DNA of 64,000 bases. Origin: Gamsiella multidivaricata (lineage: Eukaryota; Mortierellomycota; Mortierellomycetes; Mortierellales; Mortierellaceae). The stretch lies in contig NW_026251782.1 of assembly GCF_025024155.1 (NCBI RefSeq), positions 62,001 to 126,000 on the forward strand, given 5' to 3'. Numbering within the stretch: position 1 is the stretch's first letter; every line of letters starts with the position of its first letter. The translations under genes and the position numbers were made by a program. The notes below the pieces were generated by a model that was given only the letters and a program-made list of their open reading frames with translations, did not search any database and was not told the DNA's origin. Below, one piece after another: positions 11,609 through 23,100 of the stretch.

Positions 11609-12415
11609 ATGTCCAGCATTTGCAACCGGATCTACGATGATGGCCTTGGTCTTTTGGGCCCACAGAAGAACGTCATTCGCACAAGACGCCTCTCCGTACG
11701 AAAGCAGCAACTTTATCGACGAGAGGACCTTACAGCCGCTGAGCTCCTTTACACATACACGACTCAGCCCCACTCCGAAGCGCTGTGGGCCCTGTCGTCG
11801 TGTTCCTCTAGCCGGCCTAGACACATGAAAGAGGCGGCATGCTGTGCGCCTTCTGCTGCGGCTCCAAAAAACCGAAGAAATGATTTGGCTTCCACTGAGG
11901 AGTCCTGGAATGGACAAAGCCGATCCGCGGGCGGATTGGTTTCCCTCACAGACTCTTCATCTGTATCAGCGCAGGCCCATCTCGGCATTGGATCAAAGAC
12001 TGACGCGTTCACATCATGCCAACAGCAGCACCATGGTCCAGTACCGCTTCCTCCAGCGACTTTTCGGGCGGACTTGCCTGGCTCTCCGCTTTCGCTTTGT
12101 GATGCACACTACGAGTCCGAATACACTTATCAACGCCCGATGCGGTCGACATATGTTTTTGGAGGATCACGAGCAATGGGCACAGGGGGTCGCAGCAGTG
12201 TTAGTGCTGGCGGTCGTGGAGGTGGCGCCAGCCCAGTTCCATCTGGTGTGCATCCGGGTCAAGAAGGAAATGATGGAGGAAACGACGATGTTGAGGGAGA
12301 CGAGAGCGAAGGTGGCAGGCCAAAGCCGTCTTCGTATACCTTCCGCAGACGAAATGCCATTGTCGAGGGGTCGGAGGACGCGCCCAAGGCCAACGATTTT
12401 CCAAACTCGTCCTAA
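11609..12415 (+). CDS. Hypothetical low-complexity protein
   Basis: A single uninterrupted frame of 268 residues starting MSSICNRIYDDGLG, in good start context (ACC before ATG). I recognise no domain. The middle is Ser/Gly/Gln-rich, followed by an acidic, Gly/Asn-rich stretch and a conserved-looking tail that ends SYTFRRRNAIVEGSED. It has no signal peptide and no membrane segment. It lies behind about 1 kb of pyrimidine-rich leader, which favours a real transcribed gene. The overlapping frame at 11844-12566 is Arg/Pro/Leu-scrambled and looks like a shadow. Introns may exist that I cannot see. Function unknown; a disordered regulatory protein is possible but unsupported. Confidence 0.5.
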   Translation: MSSICNRIYDDGLGLLGPQKNVIRTRRLSVRKQQLYRREDLTAAELLYTYTTQPHSEALWALSSCSSSRPRHMKEAACCAPSAAAPKNRRNDLASTEESWNGQSRSAGGLVSLTDSSSVSAQAHLGIGSKTDAFTSCQQQHHGPVPLPPATFRADLPGSPLSLCDAHYESEYTYQRPMRSTYVFGGSRAMGTGGRSSVSAGGRGGGASPVPSGVHPGQEGNDGGNDDVEGDESEGGRPKPSSYTFRRRNAIVEGSEDAPKANDFPNSS

Positions 12416-12905
12416 AGACAAAAAGTATAAAGATAGCCCTCATTCTATCTCTGTTCTTCCTTTCCCTTTAGTGTCCTTTGTTTCCGAGAACTCCACTGCC
12501 TCCTCTTCTCTCTTTCCTTCGTCTGCATTCATCTTCGCATATATACCCCATCATAACGAGCCATAACGATCTCCCGGTTTCCTTTGAAATGTCCTATTCT
12601 GTATGTCTGTACCGATTCCAGGGCCAAGGGTTCTTAGAAACGCATTTTTTTATTACGCATCCACAACTGATTTCAATTCATAATAATACATTCGCATAGA
12701 CAATACTCCATTTTTTTTCTCTTGTCCTCGCCACAGTAATTTTGATGTGTATTTCCAAATGCGTACGTCAAAATAGGCTTGCATTTGACGACAATACGTA
12801 TGACAGAAATACACCAGCCTGAGGGCAGGTGTATCTTCAAAATACGGATGTGATGGTGACAAAAACAGCGCCCAGTCAAACGAAGCATGCCCTTTTTTTT
12901 CACCC

Positions 12906-14166
12906 ATGCTTAAAATCTCCGAACGCAAACAGCTTCTTCGCGACCTGGAACTGGCGGTATTTTTGGCTGACGATAACGACGACCATGAGGAAGCAGAAGA
13001 GTTTATGGCTCTATATGCATTCATCTCGTCGTCTCCCTTCATTGACGACCGTACTAGGCGACATCGAGATGATCATTTTTTCGTCGAAACGTTTCCAACA
13101 CTCAACGACGACGAGTTTCGGTCAATATTCAGGACAACGAGGCAAGGCTTTGCCGCTCTTGTGAGGCAACTCGAGGACCACCTTGTTTTTTCGAACAACT
13201 CTAGATGCGCGCAGCTCCATCCTGCCTGGCAGATCGCGATAGCTCTGGCTCGTTTTGGCGGTGCTGAAAATGGCTCATCTGTGATGGTGAACAGGTACTT
13301 GCTGGTCTTGCAGTGAGAACGGTTACTCTTTACACCAAGCGGGTCATAAAAGCCTTGATGTCAGTCAGGGGCCAGTGGGTCTCATGGCCAGATGAGATAC
13401 GAAGAAGGGAGATTGGTCAAGCGATGCATAGAGAAGGGCTTCCAGGCTGTGTAGGCTTCATCGGTGGAACCACTATTCCCCTTTCCCAAAAACCAGCCAT
13501 CGATGGAGAAGCATATTTCGACGGAAAGAACAGGAACTTACTTCCACGCCTGGCGAATCCTTTGAAGACAGTTTTCTTAATTTTTAAATTGTTTTTTTTT
13601 TTAGATACTCTGTTGCTATGCAAATTAGCTGCGATATAGATAAGCGGATCATTGGGGTGCATCTTGGTTGCCCAGGACCATGTACGGACTCCTTTGTGTT
13701 CAAGCGGATGCATATATACAAGGAACCTCATTTTCATTTCTCGCCTGGAGAGTACTTGCTTGCGGATTCGGCCTGCGGCCTTACTACAACTTGTATTCCA
13801 CCTTACAAGGCACCGGCGGCAAATTTGTCTGAGAACAGGGATTTCAACTTCTGCCTCGCAAAGTCTAGAGTCCGTAACGGGCACTGCATTGGGGTGCTCA
13901 AGTCTCGGTGGGGATCTCTGCGGGAGATGCGTCAGCGAGTTCGGAATGTAAAGGACATGTGTCTGTTCGTTGAATGGACAGCATCATGTTGTGTACTCCA
14001 CAACATGCTAGCACAACTAGGCGATGCATGGGAGGAGATGTTTCTGGAGGATGGGGCTGCAGATAGAACTGACGAAAACAATGATGTACCAAGGGGCGCC
14101 AACAACTTTAGAGAGACCTTGAAGAAGACTACCCTCGAAACCAATCGTCAGCGAGGAGTGCTATAG
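12906..14166 (+). pseudogene. Decayed PIF/Harbinger transposase (DDE_Tnp_4, HARBI1-like)
   Basis: Relic of a DNA transposase that would cut and paste its own element. The N-terminal part (12906 to about 13300) reads LKISERKQLLRDLELAVFLA and ends at a TGA (13314). The next frame continues with TVTLYTKRVIKAL, GLPGCVGFIGGTTIPLSQK and PAIDGEAYFDGKNR, so a frameshift lies near 13300-13316. Before the final part (VAMQISCDIDKRIIGVHLG, CTDSFVFKRMH, YLLADSACGL) an intron of about 13534-13604 is expected, but its donor begins GA in place of GT. The first catalytic Asp (normally GFIDGTT) is Gly, codon 13463-13465. With a frameshift, a dead donor and a lost catalytic residue, it is inactive. Terminal inverted repeats were not found. 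Confidence 0.85.
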
Positions 14167-15854
14167 AGTCTAGTTATAAAGACAGTTTTATTCCAGCTAC
14201 TTATCGTTAACAATGGCCATGATGGCCTTGATACCCTCCAGTTTGAGCCCGTTGCTCATGGCTGACTGCACTAGCATAGCCTTCCGCGTCATAAACTAGA
14301 AGTTCGATTCTGCTTCCAGTTTTTCTTTCTCCCACAACGACTTCTTCACCTCCAGTTCGATCCTTTTCTTCTCACGCTCTATCCCCCGTCTAAGCCTGAT
14401 TGCCAAGAGCTCCTTCCTCTTTGCCATGTCTTTGCCTCCTTCTTCGCTCTCCTCTTCTTCTGCTCTTCTTGAAAAAGCCACCAAGGGATTCTCGGGCACT
14501 TTCTTCCCATGCCTTCCATGTGTACTGTTTCATTGTTTCAGACGGCTCATGCTCCTTGAGTCGAGTGGGCTGGATGACAGGACATCACGGTGGGTGTTGC
14601 GGGGGTTTAGTACGCGATAGGGTAGAGCGCACCTCACTTGCAGCCCCTGCCTGGTGTGGGGCAGACTGATCGATAGTGCGATACCTCGCTATCAAAAGTT
14701 AATAGGGATCACAATAAGTTAGAGTTAATTTTATGCATGCTCCTTCTGCACTTGGGAGTACCGCTGAGAAAGATAATTGAACTGCTTCCAGAGATTGTCG
14801 TAGGTCATGGCGGCGTGAACTGAGGACGAAGGGAGTGTGCTAATTTGCAAAGGGGTTTGCAAAAGACCCGCAAAGACTTTCTGCGAGGCGGCAAACGTTT
14901 CCTGGGCAGTATTCTTGCAGGCGGCTTGACTGTGTGCCAAATAATGCTTCGTCATCATCGATATGAGTGACCAAAGTCGCATAGACGCTTTGGAATGTCG
15001 TATAGTGCAGGACATCTGGTCGCGACTGCACGTAGAAAACACTGAAGTTCAAAAGCTTTTGAACTAGAGGTCATATTGAACATTGGTTTGTAGAAGGACG
15101 GGTAAATACGCTCCAAACTTCGATTCAGCGGTTGTATTTGAAAATGAATAGGCGTCTCTAGTCAAAAGTTTTATGTCGCGACGTTCAGCACTATAGCTTT
15201 TGCAAGTGCTGTGAGGCAGACGCAAGTTCATACAGCGAGAGGGCCGCTACCATCGACGCCCCCGCAATGAAAATGACCTCTCCCTCCTTCCGAACTGTTC
15301 ACTCCGGCCAAGTCCAACAAAAGTGCGCGGGTAAACGTCGGCTGATTTCGATTACATCCCCTCGATTTAGCAGCTGCATGATATCAGTGAAAAAAAAAAA
15401 AAAATACGGCTTATATAAATTATGGAAGCATGGCGTCCCATTCATTTATTTTATTCCTCTTCACTTCGAACCTGAGCACAAAGAAAAAAACAACAGGTAA
15501 AGATAACGTTCCTTCTAAACCTCCTGCTGCAGCATTTCACCAATGCATCACCTTCTCGACATGGGCGATTGACGAGTCATGTCGGGTCGCCTGTGCAGTA
15601 GGGATGCGGTCTCGTTGTCTGGCCCAGCAAAACGCAGTCTTAACAGAGTTGAGAACGCCCTGAGAATTTCAACGCTTGATAGTGCCGTCTAAGCTCTGAT
15701 ATGGGTTGCATCATCCACTCTCTCCTGCCTGCCTGCCACGAATACCTACTAATCACAGTTCTAATATGGTTGTATTCGACTACCACAGCATTTGTTCACC
15801 ATTCATCCATATAGCTGTCTCCTTATTCTCCTAGTCCTCGCATTCATCCTCGCC
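14167..15854. other. Interval with possible partner-ORF remnants of the Harbinger element
   Basis: No intact gene. On the minus strand, 15042-14731 encodes a coherent 103-residue stretch (for example TYDNLWKQFNYLSQRYSQV). The minus strand of 14499-14296 encodes a charged helical tail (RRGIEREKKRIELEVKKSLW) just downstream, with stops between the two. Harbinger elements carry a second, Myb/SANT-like gene, and these fragments converging on the transposase fit a decayed one; this is an inference. Right of 15100 I see only noncoding sequence and the promoter of the beta-helix gene. Confidence 0.35.
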
Positions 15855-18160
15855 ATGAGTCTTGAGCAGATCGGCAAGCGTGCAGGGCGAATGCTCGCCA
15901 ACAGGATGCGAGGTAAACCTGCTGCTGGGCACTCGGTGTGAGAAAAAGCTCAGCTCTCTGCCTTGGAAATTCTGTGTTAACATGCACTTTTTATTGGCTC
16001 CATAGAATATCTTACCGAGGCCAATAATGCTCCAGTCCAACCTCCAAAGCAATCCTTCCCCTCACAGACTGCTGAACACCAAGCCATGGTTGCCTCTCAG
16101 TACCCAGGAAATCAGCAGCCGCAGGGCCACTTTCCCTCACAGCAGTAAATACTCACGCCTACTCTGGTCCTTGGCGTTCGTCGAAAAAAGATGGTCATTG
16201 TTGCTGACTCTGTCGTAATTGTTTCAAAAATAGGCCCGTTCATGCACCGCCCTTTTATCAAGGGTCGCAGCAAATGGATGCCGGTGACCTGAGCGCCTTA
16301 ATGATGCCGGACTCTTACAACAACACTATCCCCAACTTCTCTAGAGTTGGCTATAGAGAGGGACATGTCAGGATTCCAATGATACCTGTTCAGATGGTAG
16401 TCGAGCCTTCTCTTGACCTCTGCGCGGATGATACTTGCAGGATTCAGGAAGCAATCGATTATGTCGCATCCTTACCATTACAGTGCGTCGGTGAGGACGG
16501 TGCTCGTGTCAGGGGCGCAGTCTTGCTAAAGGCAGGAACTTATCGGGTTGCCGGTGCACTCATCATCAATGCCTCTGGCGTTGTCCTTAGAGGCGAGGGT
16601 CAGGATGAGCAGGGAACGATCATCATCGCCACCGGAGACATTCAGCGCGACTTCATTTTGGTAAACGGGATGCTTACATCCGACATGGGACGTGTGGAGA
16701 CACAGCGCTGCAAAGCCAGGACGAGAGAGATGATGCCAACGAATGGGTATAAAGGGAGCAGAAAGCCCGATACATACACTCGTTCTGGTGTGTTTGTTCC
16801 CTGCGGAGCGACACACATTCCCGTACTAGACACTAAGGGATATGCTGTTGGTGATCGCATTGTGGTAAGTCCTGTTATGAACATGCTGTGGACGAAAATA
16901 TGGAGCATTGGATTTTGAACCGTGATTTTACCCTTATATTCCCTATTTTAGATCGAACGTCCGGGCTGCGACCAATGGATTTGCGATCTCGGTATGGACA
17001 AATTGCCGCCACGACCCAACGGGCAACCCTCAACACAATGGACAGCGAAGTCCTTTACTTTTCGATTCGAGCGCAAGATTGTCGCTATTGACCAGGCAAC
17101 GAAAACATTTATCATTGACGTACCCATGGTGATGTGTCTGGATCCAAAGTACCCTCCAGCCCGAATCTATGACCTCATCCACAAGTTCCCGACAATTTCG
17201 GATGTCGGTGTTGAGAACCTGCGTCTTGTTAGTGATTGGGATCGGAACAGCTCTGAAGACGAGAACCATGGATGGTATGCCATTCTGGTCGACAACACTA
17301 TCAACGGCTGGGTGGCTGATGTGACAACGATGTGCTTTGCAAGCGGTATCTTTGCCGCTGCTTGGTCCAGATATGTAACTATTCAGGATTGCTCTGTGTT
17401 AAATCCGGTTTCAAAGCCTTCGGAAGGAGGCCGTCGGTACATGTTTAATCTCAGCGGTCAGATGGGTCTTGTTAAGCGCTGCTTCACCAATGCTGCTCGT
17501 CATGATTTTATTACGCTGGGACGCGTTTGTGGTATGTGCTGATGCTATGCTGAAGTGTTATCAAGGGCACTTAGATACATCCGCATGCTAATCCGATTTT
17601 ATTTCTCTCATATTTGCACTTCAATTCCTAGGACCCAACGTTTTCGTTGACTCGACGGGGGTTGATGCTAACAATGATACGGGACCTCACGAGCGTTTTG
17701 CCATGGGAATTTTGTACGACAACATCACCTGCAACACCTTGAACGTGCGACAGCGAAGCTGGATGGGATCCGGACAAGGCTGGGCTGGTAAGTATTTGCA
17801 GCTTTGTGTCCATTTCTTTAGGATTTCAATGCGGTGTTGTAGTATTGGGCTTGACGCAATTTCATTTTTACGCTTTCCATAGGTGCTTTCCATGTTGTGT
17901 ACAACTGCACAGCCAACGGAAATAACAACTGTTTTCAGGACCCACCAGGCACAACGAACTGGATTATCGGATTCAAAGGAGGACTGACTTCACGTCCTAT
18001 GTTTGAGGCGCCTCGAACGAGAGTCATATCTCACAACCGTCCAGTTCAACCTCGCAGTCTTTACTGGGCGCAGTTGATTGAGCGTATGGGAGGAGACATT
18101 CAGCGAGTGAAGCGCATCTGTGGCATCGAAGGCAGGTTGCAGTATGCTCCACGGTGTTAA
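15855..18160 (+). CDS. Right-handed parallel beta-helix (pectin-lyase-fold) protein
   Basis: Six exons in frame: 15855-15912, 16006-16144, 16234-16864, 16952-17531, 17632-17787 and 17883-18160; 613 residues. After a Gln/Pro-rich N terminus (MSLEQIGKRAGRMLANRMRE, then QPPKQSFPSQ) comes a pectin-lyase-like region. It shows RIQEAIDYVASLP, GAVLLKAGTYRVAGALIINA and GVVLRGEGQ, a typical first coil of such proteins, then VGVENLRLVSDW, DNTINGWVADVTTM, YVTIQDCSVLNP and HDFITLGRVCGPNVF. Many Asn/Cys residues line the coils. No signal peptide precedes the fold, so it is either cytosolic or the start is wrong. I do not recognise a named enzyme family; a polysaccharide lyase or hydrolase activity would be a guess. 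Flanking genes give no hint. Confidence 0.8.
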
Positions 18161-18794
18161 GCTGACTTGTATATATCCAAATATCCAATACAAAATGACC
18201 TTGAGTAGCATTGAAATTGAAGCTTGAACAATATCTATTCCAGAATGCTGTGGAAAGAATTTTGGTGAGCAGATCTAAGGGTGGCACATCGTCATACTAC
18301 GCGCATGGCGTACCGACCCACAGAGCAAATAGAGACTGACAAGCGTGCAAAGGAGCTGCAGAAACATCGTGGAGGAATAGGCGTGGCAGCGAACGAGCAA
18401 GCTCCAAAGAACAAAAGGCCTCAAACCGCGTGAGCGACGACACGACTAGTGGGGCAGGATAGGACAGCGGAGAAGAGGGTGGGGATAGCTGAGCAGACAG
18501 GGATAAAAAGAGATCCCATACCACGTAAACGACGGTATTGTAGTATCCAGGAATAGTGAGTTTTCTTAAGCTGAATACGTTCAACTGATAATCTGATGAA
18601 ATTCTAACACTTTCGATTACAGCTGTGGTTATCGCCATTCACGTTCAAAGCGCTTCAATACCAGTCAATCCAGCATGCAGAGTGCGCGAACTCTGACCCC
18701 TAAACCCATGTGGATAATAACTATACCAATTTAACGAAAAGAACGATCTTGTTGCTCGCACTAAACACGAGTAATATGTATTGTGTATAGAAAA
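18161..18794. other. Intergenic between convergent beta-helix and ankyrin genes
   Basis: About 630 bases holding the two 3' ends. No open frame with recognisable content and no clear AATAAA on either strand was seen. Confidence 0.5.
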
Positions 18795-19772
18795 CTATTG
18801 CTTGTTCTCCTGTGCCTGAAGTTCCTTTGAAAGTGCGGCTGCGCCCTCGGGGCCAGCCGTGGCCAACATCTCTGCAACCACAGCTTTAAGCTCCTCATCA
18901 CGATCCTTGCCATCTGCTTCCGTTGCCTTCATGATAGTCTCTATCCTGTCCTTGTATGTGTTCTCTGTGGTATCCTGCTCTTCGGTTTTATCATCATCGC
19001 TGTCGGCCTCTTCTTCCAAAAGATGTGACATGTCCTCCTCAAGCTCATCGACATCTTTGTCGGGGTGGGGCACTCCAGTCAACTCGCGCAAGTAATGTGC
19101 GACCTCGAACCACTCCTCCTCCTCAGCGTTCTCAGCGGCCTAAGAGTAGGAAGCGAAAGACGAATTTATTTTTTTGTCCGATCAATGATTTTGCGCAGCT
19201 CATGGCATCTGCAGATATCCAATGCTTCCTTGAGGGTCTTACGGTCATCTCGTTTTCGTTGACATGCTTGGCGTCCGCTCCAGCGTTGACCAAGATCTCT
19301 GCGATTTCGACGGTCTCGCAAACAAACAGAGGTGAATCACCATCAGGATCCTGGATATTGACATTGGCGCCCTTCGCCAGCAGATACTTGATTAATTCTA
19401 TGTGGCCATAGGATGCTGCGGCATGTCTATCATATTTTTAGGCGCATCAAGTATGAGTGAGGCAGATCTTGGAGAGGGTACAGCTGAACCCAGGTGATGG
19501 CAAAATGATCCGCTGCATGAGTATTTGCCTCCTGAAGCCGCCCCCACTTACAGCGTCGAGTATCCATTCTCATCCTGGGCATCAATTGAGACTCCCTTCT
19601 CCTCGACAAACTTTTTAACGGCCGCGAGGTCACCGTCGCCTATTTTTTTTTACGGTTCCATAAAGTGTTCAGGGATCAGTCAACAGGACCTAGATTCGCA
19701 GCGAATCAACAATGGAGTCTTCCACTGCTCCTCTGTTTCCTTACTAGCAGCAAGCCAGATGTTGTGAGACAT
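18795..19772 (-). CDS. Small ankyrin-repeat protein with acidic C terminus
   Basis: Four exons in transcript order: 19772-19745, 19639-19552, 19426-19243 and 19139-18795; 214 residues. It begins MSHNIWLAASDGDLAAVKKF and contains about three ankyrin repeats: DAQDENGYSTLHAAASYGHI, ELIKYLLAKGANVNIQDPDG and a degenerate one with ILVNAGADAKHVNENEMT. A strongly acidic helical tail follows (DVDELEEDMSHLLEEEADSD, then alternating Glu/Lys). The layout, a few repeats then an acidic tail, is like yeast Yar1, the ribosomal protein S3 chaperone, but sequence similarity is not strong enough to claim orthology. It shares a short divergent promoter with the NUP133 homologue. Binding partner unknown. Confidence 0.85.
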
Positions 19773-20159
19773 GATGAAGGTGCAAAGAAGGGCAGTGAGG
19801 AGTGAAAGAGGAGTAAGGCGATCTCTCTCTCAACTAGCCTCCAAAGGCAGTTGAGGCACATTTCGGTGGCGCAGAAGCCTACATGTCTGCATGTTTAACA
19901 ACTGAATGAAAATCGTCTTTTAGCCCTTCAGAACGCGCGCTACCTTTGTTCGCTTCGCCTCTCCAGCTGATCGTCTTCTTCACTACCGATCTTTCTGCCT
20001 TGTCTGCATTCACCGCACTCCAGAAAACAGGAACCTTCTTATTTTACAAGGAGAGCGGGCAAAAGTCGGGCTCGCTGGACCCAGTTCATCCAACCCATCT
20101 CTCGCAACTAAAAAGATCAGTCCTTTTCCAAGTCTAGTCTATTTCACCATTCAACAGCA
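19773..20159. promoter_or_regulatory. Divergent promoter, ankyrin gene / NUP133
   Basis: 387 bases separate the two start codons. The DNA is moderately pyrimidine-rich on the NUP133 side. No specific element was recognised. Confidence 0.45.
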
Positions 20160-23100
20160 ATGTTCGCGGCAAAGGCACCCAAAGGAAACACGGCTGCTAA
20201 GCCAAGGGAAAGGAGCGGGCTTCAAAGTCAGATCCCAGTCAATTCCAAGGACAAACTAGTCGAGGATTCAATTCTGCCTCGGACACTCAGTCGGGACACG
20301 TCGTTTGCCGCACCGTTTGGCACTGATTCTGAACGTTCATGGGCACCTCTGACTGGCGATACCATCAATGAGAATGAATCGCGTCATATCATGGAGTTCG
20401 GTGGCAATAGCATAATTGACGAGGATTCGATTTATTCCAAGAATGAACGGACTTTGGTCGCATACTTTGGACCATTGCCAAGGGAGGTCGAAAGCGCCCT
20501 GAACAAAACAGGTAGGGAGATCTTGCTTCATGGCGCCTGGTGATCGCCCTGTAGCTTTGAAAAGTGGAAGCTTTGAGCACTGATATTTTACGCGTTATTG
20601 GTACGCCTCTCTTGCCGAGACAGATTTCTACACGCAGCCCATGACGGCCAAGATGGATCTGGATTCAGGATTTGGCATCGTTATCTCTCAGACAAAATGC
20701 TATATCTGGGCCGTTCAAAAGGTATCGCGTGTTGATATCTCCTACTTGAAAGCTTTATTTATGCTTGCTACGACTACTTACTTCTAGTTCTGCACTACTT
20801 TTACACTTGCTTTAGGATGCCACGTATCGGTCGCCACCTATGTGCATCGCTTTGCCAATGCCTCCTAACAGCAACACATCACCCGATAAATCGGTCCTTC
20901 TGCCTGCGGTCACCATCACAAAATCAGACGATCAGCACTCGGGCGTCCTAGCATGCTCTCCAGATGGGACATGCTGGTACTGGAACGACATTGACCTAAG
21001 TCTTTCCAACGTGGACCAGCACACGGATACAAAGATCAACCTGGTTCAGGACGACTATATCTCGCATGTTGAATGCGCAGGCGTAAGTGATCTATGTGGC
21101 TTGGCATAGTTCGGGTTCACTATGGTACTGCATGAACATTTGAAACTCATGGCATTTTGCAATTACTTCGTCCATAGCCCATGGGATATTACCTCGGAAC
21201 GCGATATGCGAACGTCTACCAAGCCTCGATCAGGAAGCAATTCGGATCGGTCGCGTTGACATCGGCACAGTTGCCTGGGAAGAGTGGAGGGGCCATCGCA
21301 TCGATTTTCAACATGATCGGAGTAATGCAAGGACCGGATACTTCTCAAAAAATCACTTCTATGACATCGGGACCCAGGATTCAGGACCCCCATGGACGAT
21401 GGGATCTGTTTGTAATGACCCGGAGATCGCTTTTCAGGTGGCATCTTTATCGATCAGGCGAATGCACCATGGAGTCAGAGGTCACACTCAGGGAGCAGAT
21501 CACAGAACGCATTCTTCGGGATTATTCTGCTACATTGCCAATGGGAAGTGATCCCAGAGTGCGCTTGTTGGATATCGAATATACTAAGAACGGCAAGCTG
21601 CTTGTCCTAGCAACTTTCTTCGACACTGCCATCAAGACTGCGGCTTCACCGCTCTCATGTGCGCTCTTCACCCTATCTCCGCAGTTTGGCACAACCATTG
21701 ATATCGAGAGTGTGAAATATATTCAGCGTTCAGTAGTAAGTTGTGTAGAGTTGCGCGCTACCAGAAATATATGCCTTCGTTTTGTGAACAAAAGACTAAC
21801 TGGCGGTGTCTCGCACTTATAAAGGAGGAAGATCTTCGGCCGGAGGCTTCACCTAAGCTCGTTGTGCCCCATGGAGGACCGGGTGTGTTCATCATTATGC
21901 CAAAGGCGGTCATCATTACTTCATCTCTACCCAACTTTGAATTCGAAGACCTGGTTCCACTCAAGAACGATAGGATCATTGGATTTGGAACAGAGGAGTG
22001 GAAGCAGCGTGGTCAAGAATTGGGAGACAGCAGTGAGCTCTCCATTGTGTGTAGGACGAGCGGCCGCCTGGGCATTCATATTCATCTGGACGGCGTCAGC
22101 ACACCTTCTTTTTCCTCGGACGATCCAAGGGCAACACAGGGACTGCTGACGGCGCAGCTACAGGCCAAGTTGGAGCAGGCGGTCTTCTTTGGAGGAAAGA
22201 AAAACAATCCGATATCGTTCGATCTTACACATTACGATGGCGGTGATTTGAACCAGGCCTCGCTCAACGTCAGTCGGGAGATCTTGAACTCACACGCGAC
22301 TTTGCTCAACTCTGGCAAGGATTTGACAGCCAGACTTTCGGAGCGCTACCAGAAGACAAAAGACATTATTGAGAGCATTCGGGCTGCAGGAATGGCGAGC
22401 CGCCTCTCCATCGATACACGATTCAAGCTGTGTTGGAGTGCTGAGAAATTGGCGGCCGCAAATGCACTTTGGACTCAGTACCAGCTCAAACTGGCGGCCA
22501 CGGACAAGAACAAAGCGCCCAAGACAAATCTCAAGCCAGTGATGGATGATGCCGCAGCGGAAAGTCTGGAAAAAATCAGAGCCCATGCCACGGAAGACTC
22601 GATTTCCTTTTTCCTTAAATACCATGTAAGGGGAACCGAACCTCCTTTGCTTCGCTGAAGGACTTGAGTTGATTGCGGATGAGCACTAGCTAACGTATAC
22701 TCTATGGATTATGATGTTAGGTCGACAGCTTGGCGGAGCTGCTTTCTCATCTTCAGAGCTCAGCAAGGAAGCTGTCCCTGGTATCGGCTGGCCAGCAGGC
22801 TGAGCTTACGAGAGATATCAATAGAATTTTGGTCCTCAGCCTGCGCTCAGCCTGGAGCTATAGGAAGCAGCATGTGGAGATCTATGCCCTGAAGAACAAC
22901 AGCAGCATCGAGCCTTGGACAGGTATGCTACCTTCAATCTGTGTTGTCGCGATGACCAGAGCTAAATGAGCTACATCTGACGAACGATATCATCCGTCCT
23001 TCCAAACAACATAGCAACGGAGGATGTGATCAAGGCTCTCACTGCGCAATACATGGCAACACTTTCGATTTGCAAATCGGATCGTGAGTCAGGAATCGAC

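Noticed and set aside
11844..12566. Plus-strand frame of 240 codons overlapping the hypothetical gene at 11609
   Set aside because: Arg/Pro/Leu-scrambled composition, weak start context, and it overlaps the more protein-like frame.
14290..14310. B-box-like GTTCGATTC suggestive of a tRNA gene
   Set aside because: Flanking bases cannot form a T-stem and no A box lies upstream at the right distance.
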